From positions 682,001 to 746,000 of the forward strand of contig NZ_JAKNTK010000001.1 of the NCBI RefSeq assembly GCF_022440805.1: DNA of 64,000 nucleotides, read 5' to 3'. Under the pieces are notes generated by a model, which saw nothing but the letters and a program-made list of their open reading frames with translations, searched no databases and was not told the DNA's origin. Shown in pieces: positions 49,304 through 58,305 of this stretch (position 1 is its first letter; every line of letters begins with the position of its first letter). A program made the translations under genes and the position numbers. Source of the DNA: Holdemania massiliensis. GTDB taxonomy: Bacteria > Bacillota_I > Bacilli_A > Erysipelotrichales > Erysipelotrichaceae.

Positions 49304-49426
49304 AGTTTTACTCAAGCTTAATAACGGCAGGTAAGATTTAATGAAAAATTGGATGAAGAGGAGGATTTTATCCGCAAAGGGGAGCTCAGGTTAACGCAGC
49401 TGCCTTTTTACGGAACAGGAATGAAA

Positions 49427-50800
49427 ATGAATAGAAAAATCAGGAATACAAAGGCTGAAAACGGCGATATGACAACAGGAAGTCCAATCCGGCTGATTCT
49501 GCGATTCGCCATTCCTTTATTTATCGGCAATATCTTTCAGCAGGTATATACGATCGCCGATACGATGATTGCAGGATATAATCTGGGCGACAGGGCAATC
49601 GCCGCAATTGGTGCGACAAGTTCAATTTATTCCCTGTTAATTGACTTTGCCTCCGGGATGAACAGCGGCTATGGGATCGTAATTTCACGAATGTATGGGG
49701 CAAAAGACAGGGAAGGGATGAAGAAGTCCATTGCTGCCGCAATCGTTTTAAACGGATTGATAACGTTAGTTTTAACTGTTTTATCGCTATTTGCAATACG
49801 GCCGTTTATGCAGGGGATGAATGTTCCCGATCGTATATTTGAGGATGCCTATCTCTATATTGTGATTATTTTAGGCGGGATGGCGTCTACCAATTTATAC
49901 AATATGCATGCAGGAATTCTTCGTGCAATCGGAAACAGTCAGGCACCCTTGATGTTTTTAATTCTATCATGTTTCATTAACCTAAGCTTAGATACGCTGT
50001 TTATCGTAAACCTGGGCTGGGGTGTGCAGGGGGCGGCCATGGCAACGGTTATTGCACAAAGCTGTGCAGCAGTTTTCTCCGGCGTCTATCTGGGATTAAA
50101 ATATCGGCAAATCCTTCCGGAAAGACGGCACTTTGTTATTGAAGCAGGTGTATACAAAGATGTGGTCACTTCAGGTATGGCAATGGCAGCGATGATGTGT
50201 GTTGTCGATTTCGGTTCCATTATTTATCAGCGTGCAATCAATGGCTTAGGTGAAAGCTTAATTGCAGCCCATACGGCTGCCCGCAGACTGATCGGTATTT
50301 TTATGATGCCGCTGGCATCCATTGCCACGGCGTATTCCACGTTTGTCAGTCAAAATTGGGGAGCTGGCAAAAAACAGCGTGTGAGGCACTCGTTAAAGAA
50401 TACGATGTTCATGGAAATTGGCTGGGGACTCATTTCTGCCTGCATTAGTATTGGATTTGGAACCATGATGGTACGTCTTTTAACCGGTACAACAGATGTA
50501 TATATCATTGAAAAATCAGTCCAGAGTCTGCGGTTTCATTTGATTTGTTTTCCCGCGCTTGGACTGCTTCTGGCTCTTCGGACGGCATTGCAGGCAATGG
50601 GACAAAAGATCATTCCGATCTTATCCAGCAGTTTTGAATTTGGGGTTAAACTGATCGCGGGATTATGGTTGATTCCGTGGCTTGGTTATCTGTGCGTCTG
50701 CGTGAGCGAACCGCTTATCTGGATAACCTGCACCGTTTTCTTGGCTGTCGTTTTTTTGATTCAAAATCCCCTGAATGAAAATGAGGTAAAGAGTAAATGA
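49427..50800 (+). CDS. MATE-family efflux transporter (copy 4 of 5), first gene of a resistance-like operon
   Basis: A 457-residue twelve-helix MATE protein: 'MTTGSPIRLILRFAIPLF' then 'IFQQVYTIADTMIAGYNLG'. Several starts are possible; ATG 49427 is chosen because AGGA at 49417 is well spaced, while the reading could also begin at ATG 49421 or 49469. It overlaps the acetyltransferase gene by 4 bases, and a UvrA-like ATPase follows, so export, chemical modification and an ABC-type protection protein are made from one message. Confidence 0.88.
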   Translation: MNRKIRNTKAENGDMTTGSPIRLILRFAIPLFIGNIFQQVYTIADTMIAGYNLGDRAIAAIGATSSIYSLLIDFASGMNSGYGIVISRMYGAKDREGMKKSIAAAIVLNGLITLVLTVLSLFAIRPFMQGMNVPDRIFEDAYLYIVIILGGMASTNLYNMHAGILRAIGNSQAPLMFLILSCFINLSLDTLFIVNLGWGVQGAAMATVIAQSCAAVFSGVYLGLKYRQILPERRHFVIEAGVYKDVVTSGMAMAAMMCVVDFGSIIYQRAINGLGESLIAAHTAARRLIGIFMMPLASIATAYSTFVSQNWGAGKKQRVRHSLKNTMFMEIGWGLISACISIGFGTMMVRLLTGTTDVYIIEKSVQSLRFHLICFPALGLLLALRTALQAMGQKIIPILSSSFEFGVKLIAGLWLIPWLGYLCVCVSEPLIWITCTVFLAVVFLIQNPLNENEVKSK

Positions 50801-51378
50801 AAGAAATTGAAAAATTAGACGCAGGATTAACTTATGATTTTTGGGATGAAGAGGTAAATGCACGAAAGATTCAGGCTTTGGAAAATTGTCAGAAGCTCAA
50901 TGCAATCCCCATCCAAAACACGGAGCAGCGAACACAAATGCTGCAGTCCTTTTTTGGTTCTGTTGGGGAAGATGTTGTTGTTCTGCCGGTTTTTAATTGT
51001 GATTATGGCAGGAACATTCATGTCGGCAATCACTTTTTAACCAATTATAATGTTACGATTCTTGACATTGCGCCAGTATGGATTGGAAATCATGTCATGA
51101 TCGGACCAGGGACATTGATTACTACGGTGAATCATCCAATTTCCCCATTAGGACGGCGGCAGCACCTTGCCGTTAGCAAGTCGGTCACGATTGGAGATGA
51201 TGTGTGGATTGGCGGAAATGTTACTATTTTACCCGGCGTTACGGTGGGGAATAATGTGATCGTTGCTGCAGGAGCAGTTGTAACAAAGGATGTTCCAAAT
51301 AATTGCCTGGTCGGCGGAGTTCCGGCTAAAGTGATTCGCAGCCTTGAAAATGATATAATAGAACAAAATGAAAAATAG
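50797..51378 (+). CDS. Left-handed beta-helix O-acetyltransferase (maltose/galactoside acetyltransferase family)
   Basis: A 193-residue hexapeptide-repeat acetyltransferase of the LacA/Maa type, using acetyl-CoA. After an N-terminal helical part (about 1-55) the repeats run through 'IGNHVMIGPGTLITT' and 'IGDDVWIGGNVTILPGVTVG', and the catalytic His is H113 in 'TTVNHPISPLGRR', equal to H115 of LacA. Its ATG overlaps the MATE stop. Family members acetylate sugars, and some inactivate antibiotics; the operon partners (exporter and UvrA-like ATPase) make an action on a drug or toxic glycoside thinkable. Confidence 0.9.
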   Translation: MKEIEKLDAGLTYDFWDEEVNARKIQALENCQKLNAIPIQNTEQRTQMLQSFFGSVGEDVVVLPVFNCDYGRNIHVGNHFLTNYNVTILDIAPVWIGNHVMIGPGTLITTVNHPISPLGRRQHLAVSKSVTIGDDVWIGGNVTILPGVTVGNNVIVAAGAVVTKDVPNNCLVGGVPAKVIRSLENDIIEQNEK

Positions 51379-51404
51379 GAAACGAAAGGATGGGGGAACA
51401 GAAG

Positions 51405-53939
51405 ATGGAGGCAGATCAGAGAAAAAAGCAGGAAAAAAGGATTCCCGATAAGATTGAAGTACGCAATGCCCGGGTACATAATCTGAAAAATATAGATGTG
51501 GATATTCCATTGAATCAGATCGTCGGCATCGCCGGTGTTTCCGGTTCCGGAAAATCCTCGCTGGCTTTGGGCGTTTTGTATGCGGAAGGTTCAAGACGTT
51601 ATCTCGATGCGCTCTCCACGTATACGCGCCGCCGCATGACCCAGGCGGCTAAGGCGCAGGTGGATGAGGTGAATTTTATTCCCGCGGCGCTGGCGCTGCA
51701 TCAGCGTCCCAGCGTGCCCGGCATCCGCAGTACGTTTGGAACCGGCACAGAGCTTTTGAACAGCCTGCGGTTAATGTATTCCCGGCTTGCCAGTCATTGC
51801 TGCCCGCATGGACACTATGTCAAACCTTCGCTTGCCGTGGCCGCCGGTCAAAAACTAGTTTGTCCTCAATGTCAGGTGCATTTCTCCGCCCTTTCCGCGG
51901 AAGAGCTTGCCTTTAACAGTCAGGGAGCCTGTCCTGTCTGCGGCGGAACGGGTGTTGTCCGCACTGTGGATCAGGCGGCTTTGGTTCCTGATGAATCCCT
52001 GACGATTGATGAAGGCGCGGTAGCTCCTTGGAATACGCTGATGTGGTCGTTAATGACAGATGTATGCCGGGCGATGGGGGTGCGCACAGATGTTCCGTTC
52101 TCACAATTGAGTAAACAGGAACGGGATATTGTCTTTCATGGACCCGCAGAGAAGAAGCATATTTTCTATAAACCGAAAAATGGCAATCAGGCTGGGGAAT
52201 TGGATTTCACTTATTTCAACGCCAATTACACGGTGGAAAATGCGCTGGCAAAGGTCAAAGATGAAAAGGGCATGAAGCGGGTTGAAAAGTTTTTGAAGCA
52301 GGATGTTTGTCCGGAATGCGGCGGAACCCGGCTTTCAGCCGAGGCAAGAAAGCCGAAGCTGCAGGGAATTTCGCTCGATGAAGCCTGTGCGATGACGCTG
52401 GATCAGTTAGTCGAATGGGTGAGTCAGGTACCGGATTCCCTGCCTGCCGAAATGCGTCCGATGGCAGAGGCAATCTGCGAATCCTTCCAACTGGTGGCCA
52501 AACGGCTGATGGATTTAGGCTTGGGTTATCTGAGTCTGGATCGGGCGGCCGCAACCCTTTCGACCGGTGAGCGGCAGCGCATGCAGCTGGCCCGGGCAGT
52601 CCGCAACCGCACAACGGGGGTATTGTATGTCTTGGATGAACCGTCGATCGGACTGCATCCGTCGAATATCACCGGTTTGACCGGAGTAATGCAGGATCTG
52701 ATTGCCGATGGGAACTCCGTAGTGCTGGTCGATCATGACACGCAGATCTTATCCGAAGCAGACTGGATTGTGGAATTGGGACCGGAAGCGGGGGCAGAGG
52801 GCGGCCGCATTCTTGCCCAGGGTCCGCTGCAGTCGGTTGTCAAAAATCCCCAATCGCAGATCGGCCCCTTTCTGTTGGGACAAGGCAGCCGGCGGCAAAG
52901 GAAACCCATTGGGCCTGACCAAGTGTTTGATCGGGGTAGAATTCACTTATCAACCGGCGAGATTCATACCGTAAAACCCTTGGAGGTGGACATTCCGCAG
53001 GGACGGCTTACGGTGGTGACAGGCGTGTCCGGATCAGGGAAAACCACGCTTATTCTGGAAAGTCTGATTCCCGCGCTTGAAGCCCAAATCACCGGGAAGC
53101 AGCTTCCCTCTCATATTAAAGCCATTTCAGCGGAATCAATACAGCAGGTGAAGCTGATCGACGCGACTCCGATTGGAGTGAATGTGCGCTCAACCGTAGC
53201 GACGTATGCCAATGTTCATGATGAACTGCGGAAAATCTATGCAAGAACTCCGGAAAGCCGGGCTTTGCAATACAAAGCCGGAGATTTTTCCTACAATACC
53301 GGACAACTGCGCTGCCCAACCTGCGACGGAACGGGAACGATCAGTCTTGACGTTCAGTTTCTTCCCGATATCGAAATCCCTTGTCCTGAGTGTCGGGGAA
53401 CCCGATATGCCAGAAAAGCTGATCTGATTAAGCGTAAAGGCAAAGCCGGAAACGCCTATTCTCTGCCGGAAATCATGGCGATGGATGTAAAGCAGGCGTT
53501 AGCAGCGTGTGAGGACTTAAAAACAGTTGCACAGCGGCTGCAGGTTCTGCAGGATTTAGGTCTGGGCTATCTGACGCTGGGGGAAGAAACGCCGAGTTTA
53601 TCCGGCGGGGAAGCGCAGCGGCTTAAGCTAGCTTCAGAAATGGGACGAAAGCAGACCGGAACCGTATTTGTTTTTGATGAGCCGACAATCGGACTGCATC
53701 CGCTGGATGTCCGCACTTTGCTGCAAGTCTTTGACCGGCTGGTGGAGTTTGGCGCGACGGTTCTTGTCATCGAACATGATCTGGATATGATTTCCAACGC
53801 TGATTATCTTATTGATATGGGACCGGGCGGCGGGAATGCCGGGGGACGGATTGTCGCTGTCGGCACCCCGGAAACCGTGATGGACAATCCCCAAAGTGTA
53901 ACGGGGAAGTATTTAAAGAAAGTTAAGGAACAGCATTAA
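51405..53939 (+). CDS. UvrA-like ABC ATPase (UvrA2/drug-resistance type)
   Basis: An 844-residue tandem ABC ATPase of the UvrA class, about 100 residues shorter than UvrA. Walker A motifs are 'GVSGSGKSS' (about 44) and 'GVSGSGKTT' in the second half; zinc modules are at 'CPVCGGTG', 'CPECGGTR', 'CPTCDGTG' and 'CPECRGTR'. The first signature reads 'LSTGERQRMQLARAV' instead of LSGGE, the second is the standard 'LSGGEAQRLKLASEM'. Its short length and lack of an obvious UvrB-binding insert fit UvrA2, linked elsewhere to resistance against DNA-binding drugs. ATG 51405 follows GGGGGAA; ATG 51390 is an alternative. It ends the MATE/acetyltransferase operon. Confidence 0.88.
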   Translation: MEADQRKKQEKRIPDKIEVRNARVHNLKNIDVDIPLNQIVGIAGVSGSGKSSLALGVLYAEGSRRYLDALSTYTRRRMTQAAKAQVDEVNFIPAALALHQRPSVPGIRSTFGTGTELLNSLRLMYSRLASHCCPHGHYVKPSLAVAAGQKLVCPQCQVHFSALSAEELAFNSQGACPVCGGTGVVRTVDQAALVPDESLTIDEGAVAPWNTLMWSLMTDVCRAMGVRTDVPFSQLSKQERDIVFHGPAEKKHIFYKPKNGNQAGELDFTYFNANYTVENALAKVKDEKGMKRVEKFLKQDVCPECGGTRLSAEARKPKLQGISLDEACAMTLDQLVEWVSQVPDSLPAEMRPMAEAICESFQLVAKRLMDLGLGYLSLDRAAATLSTGERQRMQLARAVRNRTTGVLYVLDEPSIGLHPSNITGLTGVMQDLIADGNSVVLVDHDTQILSEADWIVELGPEAGAEGGRILAQGPLQSVVKNPQSQIGPFLLGQGSRRQRKPIGPDQVFDRGRIHLSTGEIHTVKPLEVDIPQGRLTVVTGVSGSGKTTLILESLIPALEAQITGKQLPSHIKAISAESIQQVKLIDATPIGVNVRSTVATYANVHDELRKIYARTPESRALQYKAGDFSYNTGQLRCPTCDGTGTISLDVQFLPDIEIPCPECRGTRYARKADLIKRKGKAGNAYSLPEIMAMDVKQALAACEDLKTVAQRLQVLQDLGLGYLTLGEETPSLSGGEAQRLKLASEMGRKQTGTVFVFDEPTIGLHPLDVRTLLQVFDRLVEFGATVLVIEHDLDMISNADYLIDMGPGGGNAGGRIVAVGTPETVMDNPQSVTGKYLKKVKEQH

Positions 53940-53999
53940 AATGCATATAGGATTTATTGATTTTCCGATCGCAGACTGAGGATGGAAAAAAGAAGGAAG

Positions 54000-54061
54000 A
54001 AAGCAGAGAAGACTGCGGATGAAGGAGGACCCTTCAGAAATAGTGGTTTCCTGCTTTTTTT
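54000..54061 (+). terminator. Branched terminator after the UvrA-like gene
   Basis: AAAGCAG (54000-54006) pairs with CTGCTTT (54051-54057), enclosing a second hairpin GAAGG-AGGAC-CCTTC (54021-54035), and seven or more T follow. Confidence 0.65.
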
Positions 54062-54234
54062 GTTATGCTTCGGCCACGCTGAAATGAATTTTGGCTGGAG
54101 ACACTTAAGGAAAAGGGAACTCATTGTTCACTTAAACAGGCATCAGTTATCTTGTGAAATATTAAATTGTGATAACAATCGAAAACTTGTTAACAAAATA
54201 ATTCAATAAAAAAAGCAAAAATGTATACAGTGTT

Positions 54235-54248
54235 TAAAAGCGCTTACA
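54235..54248. promoter_or_regulatory. cre-like catabolite control site
   Basis: TAAAAGCGCTTACA (reverse: TGTAAGCGCTTTTA) matches the CcpA-binding consensus TGWAANCGNTNWCA at all positions but the next to last. It lies 64 bases before the first gene of the beta-glucoside locus, which would fit glucose repression. Confidence 0.65.
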
Positions 54249-54312
54249 TTCGATTTAAAAAAAGAATTGACTGCGGTAAAGTAAGATCATCCAAAGAAAT
54301 AGAGAAAGGATT

Positions 54313-54792
54313 GTGAAGCTTTTGGAAAAAAATGAACAGGAAATTCTTCAGGAAGAAAATGAGTTGTTTTTTAATCAATTCAATCATCATGATGCCTGGC
54401 TGATCGGGAATGAAATTTTACGATTGTATTGCGGGGAGCGAAGTAAAGCCAACGGGGATAAGGGAATTGGAATCCGTATTTCCCTGCAGAACCTCGTTCT
54501 GTTTCAATATTTGATGGATGGCAAAAAAGATGACTCCTGGCTGATCCGGAAAGAGAATACAGTAATGAAGTTCAGTCACAGCTCTCTCTACATCCGAGCT
54601 GTGAACGACAGGACAAAGCAGTATGAGGCGTTTAAAGAAGACAAAACTTTGGCAATCTGCGGAGGTGGATTTCCAATCCGTATGGAAGGACAGGTTCGCG
54701 GCAGCATATCGGTCTCTGGATTAGTTCATCACGAAGACCACGATTTGATCATTGAGGCCTTAAGAAATCACAAGCATAAGGAGGTGCGCTGA
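54313..54792 (+). CDS. UPF0303 / HbpS-GlcG-like (PF03928) protein
   Basis: A 159-residue cytosolic protein of the UPF0303 group within the haem-degrading/GlcG fold. The C-terminal 'LAICGGGFPIRMEGQVRGSI' and 'SVSGLVHHEDHDLIIEAL' are the family signature. The biochemical role of bacterial members is unclear; they often sit beside sugar and polyol dehydrogenase genes. The start is GTG behind GAAAGGA. Its stop overlaps the next ATG (ATGA), tying it to the two Gfo/Idh oxidoreductases that follow. Confidence 0.82.
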   Translation: MKLLEKNEQEILQEENELFFNQFNHHDAWLIGNEILRLYCGERSKANGDKGIGIRISLQNLVLFQYLMDGKKDDSWLIRKENTVMKFSHSSLYIRAVNDRTKQYEAFKEDKTLAICGGGFPIRMEGQVRGSISVSGLVHHEDHDLIIEALRNHKHKEVR

Positions 54793-55784
54793 TGAAGCTG
54801 GGCATTCTGGGGACAGGAATGATCGTTAAAGCTTTAATGAAAACGATCAAAGATTTACCTTTTGAAAAAGTAATTATATTAGGAACGAAGGAAACTGAAG
54901 AGGAAACGCAGCGGCTATGCCATGAAAATCACTTGACCGATTACGTTCTTGATTATGAGGAACTTCTTAAAAGTGATGTTGATACTGTTTATGTTGCGCT
55001 TCCTAATCACTTGCATGCGGCTTTCGCTAAAAAGGCGCTGGAGCGGGACAAACATGTCATTATTGAAAAACCGATTACAGCGAATACCTCGCAGCTAAAG
55101 GAACTGATCGAAATTGCGGAGCAGCATCACAAGATGATCTTTGAAGCCATGAATATTCATTATCTGCCGGCTTATGCAGCTCTGCAAAGTTCTATTCAAA
55201 AGATCGGCAAGCCTAAAATCATCAATTTCAATTACAGTCAATATTCTTCGCGCTATGACGCATTTCAAAGAGGTGAAGTGCTGGCCGCCTTTGATCCGCA
55301 GCGGGCCGGCGGTGCGGCAATGGATCTGAACGTATACAATCTGCATGCGGTGGTCGGATTGTTCGGCAAACCCAAAGCCGTTCAATACTTTGCCAACCTG
55401 GAACGCAATATTGATACCAGCGGCGTCTTAATTCTCGATTACGGTGATTTCAAAGTTTCCGCAATTGGCGCTAAAGATTGCAAAGCTCCGGTACGAAGTA
55501 CCATTCAGGGGACGCAGGGCTGCATTGTTATTCCTAAGGCGGTAAATCAGATGGACAGCTGGCAGCTGTTGAAAAACAATGGTGAACAAGAGGAATTTTG
55601 TGATCAATCCGGCCGGCATCGCTTATATCATGAATTTATGGAATTTGACAGGATGCTGAAGCAGCAGGATTGGCCATGTCAAAATAAAATGTTGGAGATC
55701 AGTCTGGCCGTCAGTGAAATTCTGGAACAAGCACGGCGTCAGAATGGAATTGATGTTCATTTTAATAAGGAGGACAAAGCATGA
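54792..55784 (+). CDS. Gfo/Idh/MocA-family oxidoreductase (beta-glucoside locus, first copy)
   Basis: A 330-residue NAD(P)-dependent oxidoreductase. The dinucleotide loop is 'LGILGTGMIVKAL', EKP is in 'HVIIEKPITANTS', and 'GGAAMDLNVYNLHAVVGLFG' is the second-domain stretch that usually carries catalytic residues. It overlaps genes on both sides by 4 bases, so it is co-translated with the UPF0303 protein and a second Gfo/Idh enzyme. The substrate is unknown; in this locus a sugar, a 3-keto-sugar or a glycoside is likely. Confidence 0.9.
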   Translation: MKLGILGTGMIVKALMKTIKDLPFEKVIILGTKETEEETQRLCHENHLTDYVLDYEELLKSDVDTVYVALPNHLHAAFAKKALERDKHVIIEKPITANTSQLKELIEIAEQHHKMIFEAMNIHYLPAYAALQSSIQKIGKPKIINFNYSQYSSRYDAFQRGEVLAAFDPQRAGGAAMDLNVYNLHAVVGLFGKPKAVQYFANLERNIDTSGVLILDYGDFKVSAIGAKDCKAPVRSTIQGTQGCIVIPKAVNQMDSWQLLKNNGEQEEFCDQSGRHRLYHEFMEFDRMLKQQDWPCQNKMLEISLAVSEILEQARRQNGIDVHFNKEDKA

Positions 55785-56812
55785 GTGAGAAAATGGTTAT
55801 TGCCTTTATCGGCAATGGAAGAAGTGCGAATCGCTATCACATTCCATTTGTGAGAACAAGGGAAGAGAAGATCAGAATTAAAACGATCTGCGCCCCGAAG
55901 TCAGCGCACGATCCTTGGAAAAAGATTCCCGGCGTCATTTACACTGAGGATATCCAGGTCGTCTTAAGCGACCCTGAAATTCAGGTTGTTGTTCTGTCGA
56001 CACCGAGCAGTACGCACTATGCACTGGCAAAGCAGGTGTTGGAAGCCGGTAAACACTGTGTTTCTGAAAAACCGTTCACACCGACACGCAAGGAAGCTGA
56101 AGAGATTTTTAACTTGGCCAAAAGCAAAGGGCTTATGCTGCAATGTTATCAAAATCGGCGCTTCGACAGTGATTTCCTTACTGCACAAAAAGTCATTGAA
56201 AGTGGAAAGCTGGGAGAAATAACTGAAGTAGAGGTTAGTTTCGATTACTATCGGCCGGAAGTTCCGTCAGATCCTGCCCATGTATACCGTCCATACAGCG
56301 GTTTCTTATATGGCCATGCCTGCCATACACTGGATCAGGTTATTTCCTACTGGGGTATTCCTGACCATGTACAGTATGATGTCCGTCAGCTGTTGGGGGA
56401 GGGGCGAATGAATGATTATTTCGATGTTGATCTGTTTTACGGCAATATGAAAGCCTCAGTTAAGTCCAGCTATTTCCGCGTCAAAGCCCGTCCGCCTTTT
56501 ACTGTCTACGGCCGCAAAGGCATGTTTGTTAAAGCGGTCAAAGATAAGCAGGAAGAACATCTCAAAATGTTTTATATGCCAGGTCAGGAAGGCTTTGGGA
56601 AAGATAAGCCCTCGGAATATGGAACGTTGATCTATTATGATGAAAATCAGATATATCATGAGGAAAAGGTGATCACGGAGCCTGGGGACTATGGTTATTA
56701 TTATGATGCACTCTATGAAACGATTATGCATGGCGCTCCTCAGCTGGTTAAACCGGAAGAAACGCTGGCGCAGATTGAAATTCTGGAGAAGGGTATTCAG
56801 CTTCTGAAGTAA
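55781..56812 (+). CDS. Gfo/Idh/MocA-family oxidoreductase (beta-glucoside locus, second copy)
   Basis: A 343-residue protein of the same family but not a close copy of the previous gene. The loop is 'IAFIGNGRSANRYH', the EKP motif is 'HCVSEKPFTPTRKEAEEIF' and 'YRPYSGFLYGHACHTLDQVI' is the usual His/Asp-bearing stretch of YdgJ/YvaA-like members (scyllo-inositol dehydrogenase group). AAGGAGG precedes the ATG, which overlaps the stop before it. Two unlike Gfo/Idh enzymes together suggest an oxidation and a later reduction in one path. Confidence 0.9.
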   Translation: MSEKMVIAFIGNGRSANRYHIPFVRTREEKIRIKTICAPKSAHDPWKKIPGVIYTEDIQVVLSDPEIQVVVLSTPSSTHYALAKQVLEAGKHCVSEKPFTPTRKEAEEIFNLAKSKGLMLQCYQNRRFDSDFLTAQKVIESGKLGEITEVEVSFDYYRPEVPSDPAHVYRPYSGFLYGHACHTLDQVISYWGIPDHVQYDVRQLLGEGRMNDYFDVDLFYGNMKASVKSSYFRVKARPPFTVYGRKGMFVKAVKDKQEEHLKMFYMPGQEGFGKDKPSEYGTLIYYDENQIYHEEKVITEPGDYGYYYDALYETIMHGAPQLVKPEETLAQIEILEKGIQLLK

Positions 56813-56924
56813 TGTTTTTGAAGGAAGAAAAAACAGGGGAAGGTGATCTATAGAGTAACCGAGAATTCCGATCTAAAAATTTTTGTCAGAATTAAATTGT
56901 CAGTCAAAAGAAGGGAGAATTTTT

Positions 56925-58238
56925 ATGAACTCACAGAAAATGGATTATTTTGTTGAGAAAATCAATTGGTTTTTCTCACTTACTCCATTAGTCGCACTCA
57001 AAAATGGAATGATTCGCTTGGTTCCATTCACCATTGTCGGCAGTATTTTTATCCTCTTGGGGAATTTCCCATGGTCGGGTTGGGCACCTTTAATGAGCAG
57101 CATCTTTGGGGCAGACTGGAAAACTCCAATCGCTCAGGTGCAGTCGGCTACATCAGACATGATCGGATTGATTGTCGTATTCAGCATTGCTTATGAATAT
57201 GGCAAGATCAAAGTCAAAGATCCGCTTTGCTGCGCTGCAGTCGCGATCTCCTGCTTTGTTATTTTGATTCCGGGATATGCCGCCAGCGGCGATATGATGG
57301 TGGCCAGCGCCATCTCCAAATCCTGGTTTGGAGGCGCGGGAACTGTTTGCGCCATCTTTGTCGGATTAGTGGTCGGAGCGCTTTACAGCGCAGTCCTTAA
57401 TCGAAATATAACGATTAAGCTTCCTGATTCTGTACCGTCCAATGTCGCTAATTCCTTTACGGCTTTGATTCCTGCGGCGTTCTGTATTATTTTAGCATTC
57501 CTTTTAAATATCGGTGCAGAGGTTCTTGCGAATAAGTCCTTTGCGGAAATGATTTATGGAATTATCCAAATTCCGCTGCAGGGCTTGACCGGTTCACTGG
57601 GGGGATATCTGATCTTTACATTGCTGCAGAATTTCTTCTGGTTCTTCGGTATCCACAGCAGCGTAGTCGGCAGCGTCTTCAATCCTTTCCTAAAAGCCAA
57701 TGCGATCAGCAATCAGGCAATTGTGGATGCGGGCATGGCTTTAACACTGGAAAATGGTGCTTATTTATTTAGTACTAACTGGAATCGGCAGATTATGTGT
57801 ATGTCGGGGAGCGGGATTACGATTGGACTGGTCTTGGCTATGCTGTACCTGGCAAAGTCAAAACGCTATAAAGCTCTTGGGAAACTGGCTATCGTTCCTA
57901 CCATTTTCCAGATCAATGAACCTGTATTGTTCGGTTTTCCGATCGCCTACAACGTAACGATGTTTATTCCCTTTATCCTGACTCCGATTGTCGCAGTGCT
58001 GACCGGTTATTTCTTTGCCCTTATCGGATTTATGCCGCTGTTTACAAATTTCACTGTTCCTTGGACGACTCCGCCATTATTATCTGGCTTTCTCATCGGC
58101 GGCTGGCGTTTGATGGTCATTCAGATCATCGTTATTCTGGAATCATTCTTTATCTATCTGCCATTCTTTAAAAAAATGGATAATCAGGCATACAAAGAGG
58201 AACTTGCCGAGAACGCAGAAGCAAACGATACGAATTAA
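56925..58238 (+). CDS. PTS EIIC, lactose/cellobiose family
   Basis: A 437-residue membrane permease of the CelB/ChbC family, with about ten helices. Landmarks are 'LTPLVALKNGMIRLVPFTIV' at the start, 'FFWFFGIHSSVVG', and 'QINEPVLFGFPIAYN', where the His and Glu contact the sugar in ChbC. It has no EIIB or EIIA domain; matching EIIB and EIIA genes lie 4.3 kb further on. ATG 56925 has AAGGGAG; a longer frame to 56883 does not. It should bring in a beta-diglucoside or aryl-beta-glucoside as the 6-phosphate. Confidence 0.93.
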   Translation: MNSQKMDYFVEKINWFFSLTPLVALKNGMIRLVPFTIVGSIFILLGNFPWSGWAPLMSSIFGADWKTPIAQVQSATSDMIGLIVVFSIAYEYGKIKVKDPLCCAAVAISCFVILIPGYAASGDMMVASAISKSWFGGAGTVCAIFVGLVVGALYSAVLNRNITIKLPDSVPSNVANSFTALIPAAFCIILAFLLNIGAEVLANKSFAEMIYGIIQIPLQGLTGSLGGYLIFTLLQNFFWFFGIHSSVVGSVFNPFLKANAISNQAIVDAGMALTLENGAYLFSTNWNRQIMCMSGSGITIGLVLAMLYLAKSKRYKALGKLAIVPTIFQINEPVLFGFPIAYNVTMFIPFILTPIVAVLTGYFFALIGFMPLFTNFTVPWTTPPLLSGFLIGGWRLMVIQIIVILESFFIYLPFFKKMDNQAYKEELAENAEANDTN

Positions 58239-58254
58239 AACGTGATTGATACTT

Positions 58255-58281
58255 CAGACTGCGGTTAATTTCCGCAGTCTG
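58255..58281 (+). other. Intercistronic hairpin before the GH1 gene
   Basis: CAGACTGCGG (58255-58264) and CCGCAGTCTG (58272-58281) form a perfect ten-pair stem with a seven-base loop. TTAAAAG follows, so it is not a terminator; it may protect or process the mRNA between EIIC and GH1. Confidence 0.55.
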
Positions 58282-58305
58282 TTAAAAGAAAGAAGGTTGT
58301 TATTG

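Larger units (their letters stand above)
53940..54312. other. Intergenic region between the resistance operon and the beta-glucoside locus
   Basis: The 373-base gap holds a terminator (54000-54061), then AT-rich DNA with a cre-like site at 54235. A 75-codon frame across the terminator is not accepted as a gene. Confidence 0.65.

Noticed and set aside
53982..54209. 75-codon frame after the UvrA-like gene
   Set aside because: It reads straight through a terminator and has low-complexity K/E/R content at its start.
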